Origin: Capra hircus
Taxonomy: Eukaryota; Chordata; Mammalia; Artiodactyla; Bovidae
Length of the DNA stretch: 64,000 nt
Direction: 5' to 3'
Assembly: GCF_001704415.2 (NCBI RefSeq)
Contig: NC_030814.1
Location: 73,525,121 to 73,589,120 of the forward strand
Position 1 is the stretch's first letter; each line of letters starts with the position of its first letter. The notes beneath the pieces are model-generated. The model was not told the DNA's origin, did no database searches, and saw nothing but the letters and a program-made list of their open reading frames with translations. The position numbers and the translations under genes were made by a program. Of the stretch, positions 44,271 through 53,452 are shown one piece after another.

Positions 44271-44979
44271 TAATGGAAAAAAATATTTCCCAAGCCCATG
44301 AAAATACATTATTTGAAGATACTCAGATTTCCAGTGTTTGAGTTAATCTTTTCTTTGAAGTTGCCCCAGACTTTCATAGGAGAACCCTATAGTGCACCAA
44401 GTGAGGGGTTGAGGCATAGTGTTAGAGTCTACCAGGATGGAGTTCACCAAGTTTCCTGAAACTTCATTAATATGGAACAACCAGCCCCCTGAGGAAGAGT
44501 GTTTCTATCTTTGCTCTTGTGGCTCACACTAGGGTGCCTGTGGATTTTCAATGAATCGATTCCTGTGTATTCTCCCACCTGAGCTTTGGGCTTTGTGATT
44601 TTTTTCTTTGTACATTTTCTAGGAGATTCTATCTTTCCCAGGCTGTAACTGTTATGAGCTCAGTATGCAAATTCCCGGGTTAATATCTTCAGCTCCAAGA
44701 GAGTCTGCAGGATAATAGGTATAAATATGACTAATATGGCCATGTCAAGACAACAGCAGCCACTTCAGATTCGGGGAGGACTGAGACATAACTATTGCAA
44801 ATGTGGGAGAGTGGGAAGAAGTTTAGGTTAGGAAGGTCACTTTTGGGAAATCTTAATGTACCTGAGCAAGACCCTCTGGGGCCTTTCCAGGACAGACCAT
44901 TCTCTGCTATTCTCTGCTGTAGCTCCTCTCTGAAGTACCTAGATATTAGTATCTGACACACACTTTCTGAGTTGTTTTA
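44271..44979. other. Unassigned non-coding sequence
   Basis: No repeat or gene recognised left of the LTR-like segment. Confidence 0.35.
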
Positions 44980-45348
44980 CAGATGCTAAAACCACCACCA
45001 AATGGAAGAAATTAACTCTTGATGGTCATGAGCCCCTAGACCTACTAGCACCTCAGGATTAATAATGTTAACCATCTTCTTGTCCCACCATCAACAAATC
45101 AGAGAACTGTGCATGAGCTGATCACATACCCTGGGACAGCCCCCTGTCTCCCCCCACCACCCCTGCTCCACCATCTGGCCTTTAACAATGCTTTGCTGAA
45201 ACACTTTCTGCGAGCTTAGGAGTTTCTTAGTATTAGCCACCTATTTTCCTTGCTTGAGTTGGCAGTAAGCCTTTCCCTGCTCCAAACTCCAATATTTTGG
45301 CTTATTTGGTCTCATTGTGAATCCGGCAGACAAATTTGTGATCAGTAA
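44980..45348 (+). repeat. Endogenous retrovirus LTR fragment (probable solo LTR)
   Basis: The segment resembles the 3' part of a ruminant ERV LTR: 'aatcagagaactgtgcatga', 'gagctgatcacatac', a C-rich tract, 'aacaatgctttgctgaaaca', a decayed polyadenylation region ('cagtaagcctttccctgctc'), and the U5-like 'ccaaactccaatattttggc' ending in 'tcagtaaca'. No internal retroviral genes lie beside it. The exact 5' end and a TSD are not resolved. The polyadenylation hexamer is degenerate. Family assignment rests on recollection of the consensus. Confidence 0.6.
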
Positions 45349-46829
45349 CATTAAGAAAGCCACCACCAGAGGTCTTGGGTATCTTCAGCTCCTAGAAGTT
45401 GATGGCAAACACCATAGTCACCTAGCTACCTGTAACTACACACCTGCCAGGAACTGCTGCTGGAGAGGCATGGCTTCTTCCTTTCTTTCTCATCCCTCCA
45501 AACTGAGCTAACTGCCAGACATTGATAGAGTCCAGCTGGAACTCACTGGTCTGGAAGCCTGAGAAAAGTAGTTACCAAGCTTTATGCTCTGGAGGGATTG
45601 GCAAGAGCTTTGGGGACAAGGAAGACACAGAATGTCACAAACAACATCCAGCAGGCACTGTACCCTAGTGTACTGCCATTGGGCATGCAGAAGTGGGGAC
45701 TGGGCAATCCTTGCTTCCAACCTCTGATTTGGAACATGTTTATTCCTATGATTTGTTCAGCAAGTACAAGCAATTAAAGTAAAGGCTTTGAAAACTCTCA
45801 AGGGTGATTTAATTCATCAGGTCCCCGAGCTAATACTTATCAGTGTTACTAAGAAGTATATTCTGAAAACCTTGATTCTTAAACCCTACTTCAGAACCAC
45901 TAAAGTAGAATCTTCATGGTGGGGGTTGAAGGTAGGGGTGGGAAGGGAGATCACTAGACATGGGTGGCGCTGATTGGGCTCTAGTTGTCACACCAGCATT
46001 GGAGAGACTGATGAAATAAATTTCCTTCCTGTCTTCTGGAATGCCATGCAAACTTTTCCGAGAATGATGAGAGACTGTCTTCTCTTACAACTGTACATTC
46101 TGGTTTCAGAATGGAAAAGGACCACCAGATGGTGGTACATAGTCATATCCTTGGGGGCCCCAATGGCTGTTAATGAAGTCAAATTAGCCTGAGCATGATC
46201 CCGGAGATGATGAAGACACCACTGGAAATGAAATGTTGATAAAAGCCTAAGTGTTGGTAAAGTTTCATTTTGCAGGGAGAAGAAAAGGGAAATGAAATAT
46301 TTTGAAACAGTTTATATCAGTAATAAATATATGTTTTCTCCATTGGAAAAGGCCAACTATAAGTAAGTATTACTGCTGTCATTGCAAATAAAAGATACAC
46401 AAAACACATACTGAGCTGATTATACTACTTTTTATTATAAAAACATATATTAAGCTGAGGCCAATTCTGAGCTTGTGTCTGTGAAAGGTGCTCATGGAAC
46501 TTAGGGGTGAGCAGGTGTTGGTTGCAAAGATATGGCAGGTACATTAAAAATCCTTTTGTTGGTGTGATTAATTGGATGTTCTCTGGAAGCATGAAATATG
46601 AATTGATTTCCAGTTTTCATAAGCATTCTGGTTAATTTGTAGGGTGGCTGGAATGTATGATTTGCAATATTTTCTTATGACTAAAGTGGGGGGGCGGGGA
46701 GTGACTTGGTAAAGAAAACAAGGGATGGATCTGTCATCTACTGTTTCACAGTCTGAATAAATTTGCAGAGTTAATGTGTGCTAGTTGGAGTATCTTGTGC
46801 TCTCATGTTTCATTCCTTAGTGTTTTATA
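45349..46829. other. Unassigned non-coding sequence
   Basis: About 1.5 kb with no ruminant repeat recognised. 45,860-45,930 may be an old DNA-transposon piece, not called. Open frames here overlap on opposite strands and lack domains. Confidence 0.4.
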
Positions 46830-46895
46830 TTTTAAACAGCTTTATTGAGATATAATTGATATACCAAGAACTGCACGTAGTGAATGTATACAATT
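46830..46895 (-). repeat. Short L1M fragment
   Basis: 'cagctttattgagatataat' followed by 'tgatataccaagaactgcac' matches the antisense L1M 3' start. Very short. Confidence 0.6.
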
Positions 46896-47343
46896 TCTTG
46901 TACCCTCATCTTGTGCCAAAATTTTCAAAATGGAATTTTTGCCAGAAGACCATGCAAAAATCATTCAGCCAGGTAGATTCTGAAATCAGACTTTCTGGCG
47001 CAATAAACTTGATAAATGATGCTATTAACAATTGATGAAATTTCCTTTTATGAATCTGTGTTAAGAATGGAAAATCTGTGCACTTTAAACATACATGGAA
47101 CTTGGCTGGCTTTGCAATATGCATTTTGAGCTATTGCATTTGAGGGTTTAAAAAATACTCATTTCTTCCAGTGTCAAAAGCAAATTCTAGACAATGATGT
47201 CAACATGGGTACATGAAGGAGTTTGAACTCTTTACACCAAGAAAAAATTGTAGACATGAACTGACACTGGAACTACATGAAACATAGGAAAAAAGCAAAG
47301 ACTAATCAAACCGGCAGAATTACATGACTATTGTAGCCAAAAT
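46896..47343. other. Unassigned non-coding sequence
   Basis: Nothing recognised. Confidence 0.35.
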
Positions 47344-47357
47344 GCAACGTGACTTTT

Positions 47358-47831
47358 TAATTTTTTTAAGGGATCTTTCCCTCACCTTTGTTTTTTTAAA
47401 AGATCTATCTGTTTATTTTATTTTGGTTGCACTTGGTCTTCATTGCTGTGTGTGGGCTTTCTCTGGTTGCAGTTAGTAGGGGCTACTCTTTGGTGCGGTG
47501 TGAGGGCTTCTCATCGTGGTGGCTTCTTTTGTTGCGGATCACAGGCTCTAAGCACATGGGTTTCGTAGTTGCAGCACACAGGCTCAGTAGTCGTGGCTTG
47601 CAGGCTCTAGGGTGTGCAGACTTCAGTAGTTGCCAGGCTCAGTAGTTGCAGCTTTTGGGTCTCAAGCATGTGGTTTTCCGTAGCTTTGGCACACAGACGC
47701 AGTAGTTGCGGCTCGTGTCTAGAGCATGGGCTCGGTAGCTGCTGTGTGCAGGCTTCCCTGTACCAGGGATCGAGCCGGTTGCCCCTGCCTTTGCAGGCAG
47801 ATTCCTATCCACTGTGCTACCGGGGAAGTCT
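47358..47831 (-). mobile_element. CHR-type SINE, long form, with TSD
   Basis: Left end is T-rich ('ttttggttgcacttggtctt'), then 'gtgtgtgggctttctctggt', repeated 'gtagttgcagcacacaggct' units, and the reversed tRNA-Glu head ending 'ctgtgctaccggggaagtct'. Flanks 'gcaacgtgactttt' (47344-47357) and 'gcaacatgactttt' (47832-47845) are a 14-bp TSD with one mismatch. The middle carries extra 'cagtagtygyrgcttg'-type repeats, making it longer than the copy at 7.5 kb. Confidence 0.92.
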
Positions 47832-47984
47832 GCAACATGACTTTTCAAAATCTGAGTATTAACTTTAAGAAATAGTTGATTTGGGAGAAAGTCGATAATA
47901 GAATCTGAACATCTGATAAATCCTATGAACATTTTATTCATAAAACTGAATATATGTGAAAGAAACACTATATATTTATTTTAA

Positions 47985-48300
47985 ATTTCTATAAGTTGAA
48001 TCATACAGTATTTTGTGTGTATGGTTATGTTTTTAATAATATGTTTGTGAAATTCCTCTTGATTTTATGTGGTTTTAGTCACTTACAATGCTTTATTCTT
48101 TCAATGCATGAATATATCACAATTTAGTTATGCTTTCTTCTGTTGGTAAACATTTAGACTATTGTATGTTTGTTATAGGAACAATACACATGAATGCATT
48201 CACTCTTGTTGGGTATGTGCTTAAGACTGAAATCATTGCATATGCAAATTTTCACATTTAGTAAATGACACCAAACTGACTTTAGATTTGTTGTGAAAGT
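47985..48300 (-). repeat. L1M LINE 3' region
   Basis: Antisense L1M text: 'ataagttgaatcatacagta', 'gtttgtgaaattcctcttga', 'atgaatatatcacaatttag', 'tgttgggtatgtgcttaaga', 'gacaccaaactgactttaga'. It ends at a BovB fragment. Confidence 0.75.
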
Positions 48301-48513
48301 TTCAGTTCAGTTCAGTTCAGTCGCTCAGTCGTGTCCGACTCTTTGCCACCCCATGAATCACAGCACGCCAGGCCTCCCTGTCCATCACCAACTCCCAGAG
48401 TTCACTCAGACTCACGTCCATCGAGTCAGTGTTGCCATCCAGCCATCTCATCCTCTGTCGTCCCCTTCTCCTCCTGCCCCCAATCCCTCCCAGCATCAAA
48501 GTCTTTTCCAATT
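48301..48513 (-). mobile_element. BovB LINE 3' fragment
   Basis: Antisense 3' end with four TTCAG-type tail units ('ttcagttcagttcagttcag'), then 'cgctcagtcgtgtccgactc', 'gtccatcaccaactcccaga', 'catcctctgtcgtccccttc' and truncation after 'gtcttttccaat'. The open frame on the minus strand here keeps the basic C-terminal text GGRRRRGRQRMRWLDG without a stop, so divergence is low. Confidence 0.93.
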
Positions 48514-49164
48514 ACAAATAGAATGTAAGATATCCTTTTGACTCATTTTCTTGCCAAAATTTGGTGATGTCAGAAAAGCAAGAACATGATCATAATATGT
48601 TGTAATAGTGTTTTCTTGGAAGCAAGACAGACTAGTGATTGGGAGAAAACAAAAGGGGCCTTTTGTAGGTACTGACAGTTTTCTGGTTTTGACCTGAGTT
48701 ATGCTTGTTTGATGTTCACCTTGTGATAAGTTGTTGAATTGTACATTTTGTGCAGTTTCATTCTTTAACAAAAAGTAAAACAGAAAATATGTTAATATAA
48801 AATTTCACATATGATTCATGACATTCTCAGATATTTTCTGTTGCAAAAGATTAGAAAATAAACAGTCTTAATTGTGAATATAAACTTTAATGTTTGACAT
48901 CATCCAGCCAGGAAGTGGGACTTTTTTTTTCCCTCTGCTAAAAATGACCCCAGAATGCTCTCAAAATTAGTATTTGAGAGTATTTGGGAACACAGTATTT
49001 GCATTATAAATTCATGAACTTATGCTATTTAAAAAAATTAGAGTCTTCATCCCTATTCAAGATGGAAAATATTATGAAAGCAATCAAGAGTTTTGGCTTA
49101 GGGCTTAGTAAAACTCTGAAGTTGCATCTTGGCAACATGGGGTCCACTCATGTTGATGTTTATC
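48514..49164. other. Unassigned non-coding sequence
   Basis: No repeat or gene recognised. Confidence 0.35.
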
Positions 49165-49365
49165 CTCAAGTAGGGGTTCATAAGTGTTAGTGTGCTTGAG
49201 AACTAACTGAGGAGATTATGTCAATTACAGATTTCTGGGTCCAAGCCCCCAGAGAGTCTGATTTAGAGGTTTAGGGCGGGCCCAACAGTCTGGGTTTGAA
49301 CAAGAGCTGCAGGCAGTTTTCACGCTTCTCTGAATACACGCTGAATAATGCTGATTTGAAGTGAT
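49165..49365 (+). repeat. MER5A-like DNA transposon remnant
   Basis: 'tagtgtgcttgagaactaac', 'atttctgggtccaagccccc', 'gagagtctgatttagaggtt', and a right part with 'gaagtgatgagtc' resemble the non-autonomous hAT-type MER5A in order. Terminal repeats are too decayed to define. Confidence 0.6.
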
Positions 49366-49633
49366 GAGTCTCTTGGTCTTTTTTTTTTTTTTTTCAATAT
49401 TCTTTTCTATCTTTCAGTTTGCCTCTAGCACTCTGTTTATTTTCTCTTTTAATTTAGAACTCTCTGGATATCTTTAAGAGCAGTTTTTCTCTTTTTACTA
49501 ATGCTTTATTCTGTCTCTGTTAATGTATGTAATCCTTCTTAGATTGTGTTGTTTTCTCTGATATCCTCCCATGTTTTCTTTTCTCCTTTCTGTGATTTTT
49601 ACCTTAGCAGAACCGATCCACACAACTTCTCAT
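49366..49633. other. T tract and unassigned sequence
   Basis: A run of about 16 T (49,379-49,394) is followed by T-rich, unassigned text. Confidence 0.45.
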
Positions 49634-49668
49634 TGTTGTTATTGTTCAGTCGCTAAGCCGTGTTCGAC
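49634..49668 (-). mobile_element. Bov-A tail remnant, about 35 bp
   Basis: 'ttgttgttattgttcagtcg' followed by 'ctaagccgtgttcgac' is the antisense 3' tail of a Bov-A/BovB-type element and nothing more. No TSD found, so it may be either a very short insertion or a deletion remnant. Confidence 0.65.
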
Positions 49669-49703
49669 AATTTTTGAAAATAATACTTGTTACATCCATT
49701 CTT

Positions 49704-50016
49704 TTTTAAAAAAGATATTTGTTTATCTTGGCTGTGCTGGGTCTTTGTTGCTACACAGCCTTTTCTCTAGTCTCTGTGTGCAGGCCTCCCATTGCGGCGG
49801 CTTCTCTTGTGTGGAGCCTGGGCATTAGGGCGCGCGGGCTTCAGTGGCTGTGGCTCCTGGGCTCTAGAGCACAGGCTCAGTAGTTGTGGTGATCGGACTT
49901 AGTCACTCCACAGCATGTGGGATCCTCCCAGATCAAATTTGGGTCCTGGATCACATTTGTGCCAATGTTTGCGCATTGGCAGGTGGGTTCTTTACCCTGA
50001 GCCACCATGGAAGCCT
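49704..50016 (-). mobile_element. CHR-type SINE
   Basis: T-rich left end, then 'cttggctgtgctgggtcttt', 'attgcggcggcttctcttgt', 'tggctcctgggctctagagc', 'cagcatgtgggatcctccca', and the reversed tRNA head ending 'ctgagccaccatggaagcc'. A small duplication ('ggatcacatttgtgccaatg') lies near the right end. Confidence 0.9.
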
Positions 50017-50193
50017 TGGCCCTCATGGTCAGTTTTCTTAATTTGAAACACAGATAGGTGACGCATTTGATATTTCTGTTTCTTTACATGTGACAAAAGT
50101 TAAGTTAGGTTGCTTTTATGAATGAATTCATTTATTTGTTTGTAGTCTTCCTACTCTTTTCTGCTGATTTATATGCCCCTAGTTTTAGGTATG

Positions 50194-50698
50194 GGGTTTC
50201 CCAGGTGGCGCTGCTGCTGCTAAGTCACTTTAGTCATGTCCGACTCTGTGCGACCCCATAGACGGCAGCCCACCAGGCTCCCCTGTCCCTGGGATTCTCC
50301 AGGCAAGAACACTGGAGTGGGTTGCCATTTCCTTCTCCGATGCATGAAAGTGAAAAGTGAAAGTGAAGTTGCTCAGTTGTGTCTGACCCTTAGCGACCCC
50401 ATGGACTGCAGCCCACCAGGCTCCTCCGCCCATGGGATTTTCCAGGCGAGAGTACTGGAGTGGGGTGCCATTGCCTTCTCCGTCCCAGGTGGCACTAGTG
50501 GTAAAGAATCGGCCTGCCAATGCAGGAGATGCAAGAGAGATGGTTTCAGTCCCTGGGTCTGAAATGATCCCCTGGAGAAGAAAATGGCAACCTGCTCCAG
50601 TATTCCTGTCTGGAAAATTCCATGGACAGAGGAACCTGGCAGGCTACAGTCCATATGGTCACAAAGACTCAGACATGACTGAGTGAGTAAGCATAGCA
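50194..50698 (+). mobile_element. Bov-tA SINE split by a Bov-A2
   Basis: The tRNA head starts 'gggtttcccaggtggc' (to 50209) and resumes at 50483 with 'tcccaggtggcactagtggt', then 'cggcctgccaatgcaggaga', 'gatcccctggagaagaaaat', 'aggctacagtccatatggtc' and 'gactgagtgagtaagcatag'. It is one full-length Bov-tA interrupted after about 16 bp. Confidence 0.95.
50210..50482 (-). mobile_element. Bov-A2 SINE nested in a Bov-tA
   Basis: Antisense dimer: CTG tail 'gctgctgctgctaagtcact', first unit, linker 'gcatgaaagtgaaaagtgaa', second unit ending 'ggtgccattgccttctccg'. Flanks 'tcccaggtggc' (50199-50209 and 50483-50493) are a perfect 11-bp TSD within the Bov-tA head. Confidence 0.96.
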
Positions 50699-50747
50699 AA
50701 GTTTAGGTATTACTGAAGAAAGGAACCAGGTAAGTAAGAGTTCAAGA

Positions 50748-50893
50748 GGGCAAGATGATTGGATGGCATCATGGACTCGATGGACATGAGTTTGAACAAG
50801 CTCTGGGAGATAGTGAAGGACAGGGAAGCCTGGCGTGCTGCAGTCCGTGGGGTTGCAAAGAGTCAGACACGACTGAGTGACTGAACAATGAGA
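50748..50893 (+). mobile_element. BovB LINE short 3' fragment with 16-bp TSD
   Basis: 'ggcaagatgattggatggca', 'gggagatagtgaaggacagg', 'gaagcctggcgtgctgcagt', and the end 'cacgactgagtgactgaaca'. Flanks 'aagtaagagttcaaga' (50732-50747 and 50894-50909) are a perfect 16-bp TSD, the longest in this window. Confidence 0.95.
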
Positions 50894-50909
50894 AAGTAAG
50901 AGTTCAAGA

Positions 50910-51415
50910 TGCCTCTGTGTCAGGATAAAGGTTGGCTTATAGTCCTTTAAAAATTACAAACCAGAGGAACCTGGGTGTATCTGCTGACAACTGACAGGCT
51001 TTTGCTCCTTTTCTTCTCAGAGACAAAGAAAAAGAAAGTAGATTTGTTTCCTTTGTAAGATCTGTTCATTTTTCCCTAGGAAATCAGATCACTATCTTGG
51101 GGAAAAATGATCAGTTGACTCTACTCTGTCTATAAGACATCAAAATATAAGTTACCTAGCTCTATTTGATACAGAACAGATTGCCAGTATATTTGGGATG
51201 AAAAACTTCCGGCAAAATGTTATTTCTGGTGTTTCTGAATATATACCAGGTATTAGTTATCAGTTTAATATATGCTGTCATAAATGCCATACTTGTGTAC
51301 ATAACATGCAAAGGACAGATATAAAAGAAAGTAAAATTTGAAATATATCTATGTTAATAATCATTTACTTGTACTTAGATTTCACTCTCATGTGCTTCCT
51401 GGCTTAAGTTTGAGC
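50910..51415. other. Unassigned non-coding sequence
   Basis: No repeat or gene recognised. Confidence 0.35.
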
Positions 51416-51780
51416 AGCTGCATAGCCTAGTGATTAAGAGCTATGGAGTCAGGTGGACCTGAATTCAATTGCTCACTCAACCACCATATAGTAGGAGACA
51501 CCACCAATTCAATGGACGTGAACTTGGGCAAACTCCAGGAGATGGTGAGGGACAGGGAGGCCTGGCGTGCTGTAGTCCTTGGGGTCACAACGAGTCACAC
51601 ACGACTTCGTGACTGAACAACAAGTTACTTAGCCTCTCTCAAGCCTGTTTTTCATCTAGGTATTGGGATAATAATAGTGGCTCCATCATTGGCTTCTTTT
51701 GAGGCCTCAGTGAGATATGTAGGCAAAGCATTTAGCACCCTGCCTGACACAGAACAGTGTTAGATAACTGGAACTATTAT
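51416..51780 (+). repeat. MIR SINE split by a BovB fragment
   Basis: Left part 'gcagctgcatagcctagtga', 'ttaagagctatggagtcagg'; right part from 51621 'caagttacttagcctctctc', 'gggataataatagtggctcc', 'agcaccctgcctgacacaga'. The two parts join in MIR consensus order if 51493-51620 is removed. Confidence 0.88.
51493..51620 (+). mobile_element. BovB LINE 3' fragment inside a MIR
   Basis: 'caccaccaattcaatggacg', 'caaactccaggagatggtga', 'gaggcctggcgtgctgtagt', and the end 'cacacgacttcgtgactgaa' with ACAA. It has the same ACAACAA-type ending as the BovB at 42.9 kb, so the same older subfamily is likely. Confidence 0.9.
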
Positions 51781-52039
51781 GATTTTTTCTGAACACAAAA
51801 CCTTTGTTACTTCCCATAAAGTCTATACTAACAAAAGGAAACTATCAGCTTTTTACAATAATATTTATTACCGCTTCTCATTAAAAAAATACAATCAAGA
51901 TATTTTTATGATGCCTAGAATGTATCAAACAAAACCACTGAAAAATTATATCATTTTGAAGCCTTTGCTTTATTAACTAAAATATACGGGAGATCCAACC
52001 AAGCTGTGTAACTTCACCAAGGATGTAGACCTTTCGCTT
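51781..52039. other. Unassigned non-coding sequence
   Basis: AT-rich, nothing recognised. Confidence 0.35.
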
Positions 52040-52190
52040 GAAAGTACATGGGCTCCAAAACTGCCACTTGCTGTGTGGTCTTTGACAAGTCGAGCATCAC
52101 TTATTTTTTCCAAAATGAGGCTAAAATCCTGTGTTCTCAGATTGTTGCAAAGATGGAGACAACACATAAAAAGGCCTAGCAACCAGGGTC
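52040..52190 (+). repeat. MIR SINE, diverged
   Basis: 'gaaagtacatgggctccaaa', 'ctgccacttgctgtgtggtc', 'ttccaaaatgaggctaaaat', 'acaacacataaaaaggccta' follow the MIR order. Strongly diverged. Confidence 0.65.
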
Positions 52191-52363
52191 TGAATAGATA
52201 CCTCGGTACTTTCTGTAACAGTGTCTGTTGTTCACAACCCTCAGGGTGGGGATGGGCCTCAACCTCCCAGTCAGAGCTATGGGATCCTTTTCCTCCCTAG
52301 GTGACATGGTTGGGTGGCTGATCTAAGCTAGACCAGTCAGACTCTCTTTTCTGGTCACTTGTT

Positions 52364-52555
52364 TATTTATTTATTTATTTTAATTTTTATTTATTATTAT
52401 TATTTTTTAATCTTTAATTCTTACATGCATTCCCAAACATGAACCCCCCTCCCACCTCCCTCCCCATAACATCTCTCTGGGTCATCCCCATGCACCAGCC
52501 CCAAGCATGCTGTATCCTGCGTCAGACATAGACTGGCGATTCAATTCTTACATAC
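52364..52555 (-). repeat. Ruminant L1 3' end (bovine type)
   Basis: T/TTTA-rich left end is the poly(A) side, followed by 'ttcttacatgcattcccaaa', 'ccccctcccacctccctccc', 'catctctctgggtcatcccc', 'ccccaagcatgctgtatcct', 'gacatagactggcgattcaa'. This is a well-preserved ruminant L1 3'UTR fragment, 5'-truncated. Confidence 0.9.
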
Positions 52556-52626
52556 ACGGAGACTATTATTTGGTCTTCAGCTCTGAAGATGAGAGGTCAT
52601 TGGTCAGCCAGAGATGTGTTGGCTAT

Positions 52627-52691
52627 TTCTTTCTTTCTTTCCTTTCTTTCTTTCTTTCCTTTCTTTCTTTCTTTCTTTTTTTTTTTTTACC
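52627..52691. repeat. (CTTT)n microsatellite with T tract
   Basis: TTTC units interrupted by CCTTTC, ending in a T run. A plausible length-variable marker; no TSD or SINE body is attached. Confidence 0.92.
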
Positions 52692-52812
52692 ATTGAAGCC
52701 ATTTTTCACTAATGCAAAGAAAATCAAAGAGAAAAGGACGAATAAAAGCAACACTCAGAGAAAAGTAAGAGCAACAAGAATCTGTGTGGGCTATAATTTT
52801 ATGAAAGTCATA

Positions 52813-53040
52813 TGGGCTTCCCAGGTGTTCCAGTGGTAAAAAAAAAAAATGTCTGCCAATGCAGGAGACACAGGAGATGCAGGTTTGATTCCCTGGCTTG
52901 GTAAGATCCTCTGGAGGAGGAAATGGCAACCCATTCCAGTATTTTTGTCTGGGAAATCCAGTGGACAGAGGAGCCTGGTGGGCTACAGTCCATGGGGGTC
53001 ACCCAAGAGTCAGATGTGACTTAAGTGACTGAGCACGCAG
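52813..53040 (+). mobile_element. Bov-tA SINE with internal A run
   Basis: Head 'gggcttcccaggtgttccag' is followed by a run of about 12 A where the usual text is 'taaagaatc', then 'tgtctgccaatgcaggagac', an extra 'acaggagatgcagg' segment, and the normal body to 'gacttaagtgactgagcacg'. The A run and small duplication are unusual for the family. Confidence 0.92.
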
Positions 53041-53079
53041 CATGTACACATATTGGCTCTGGAACGCCCACTTCATGGA

Positions 53080-53430
53080 CCTAGTGCCTTGTCAGGCCCT
53101 ATTCTAAATGCTTGCATTTGAGTATTACTTACACTTCCCAAAACAGTTGCTTTTTTGTTAAGCTAGCTTAGGTATGTTTTTCTTTTTTGCAATTGTATGA
53201 TTAATTTCCAAATGCAAGCACTCACTAAATTTTAGCTGTCCTTTCATTTATTTTAGAAATTTTATGAAGTCATAATCAGGGCTTAAAGGGCAAGAGTAAT
53301 GTCATGGCCCTCTCATTATACAGATTTGGTATATGAGGCCCAGAAACCTGTTTCAATAGTATGTTCACTATCACATGGCAGAAGAGTTAAATTTAAACCC
53401 AAGTATTTCACTTACCAAACTTGTTCAAAC
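53080..53430 (-). repeat. MIR-like sequence, interrupted
   Basis: 'ccttgtcaggccctattcta' and 'aatgcttgcatttgagtatt' at the left, and 'ctctcattatacagatttgg', 'atgaggcccagaaacctgtt', 'gaagagttaaatttaaaccc' at the right, fit an antisense MIR split by about 150 bp of unassigned text. Confidence is limited by divergence. Confidence 0.5.
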
Positions 53431-53452
53431 ACCCAGCTGTGGTGTACCAAAT

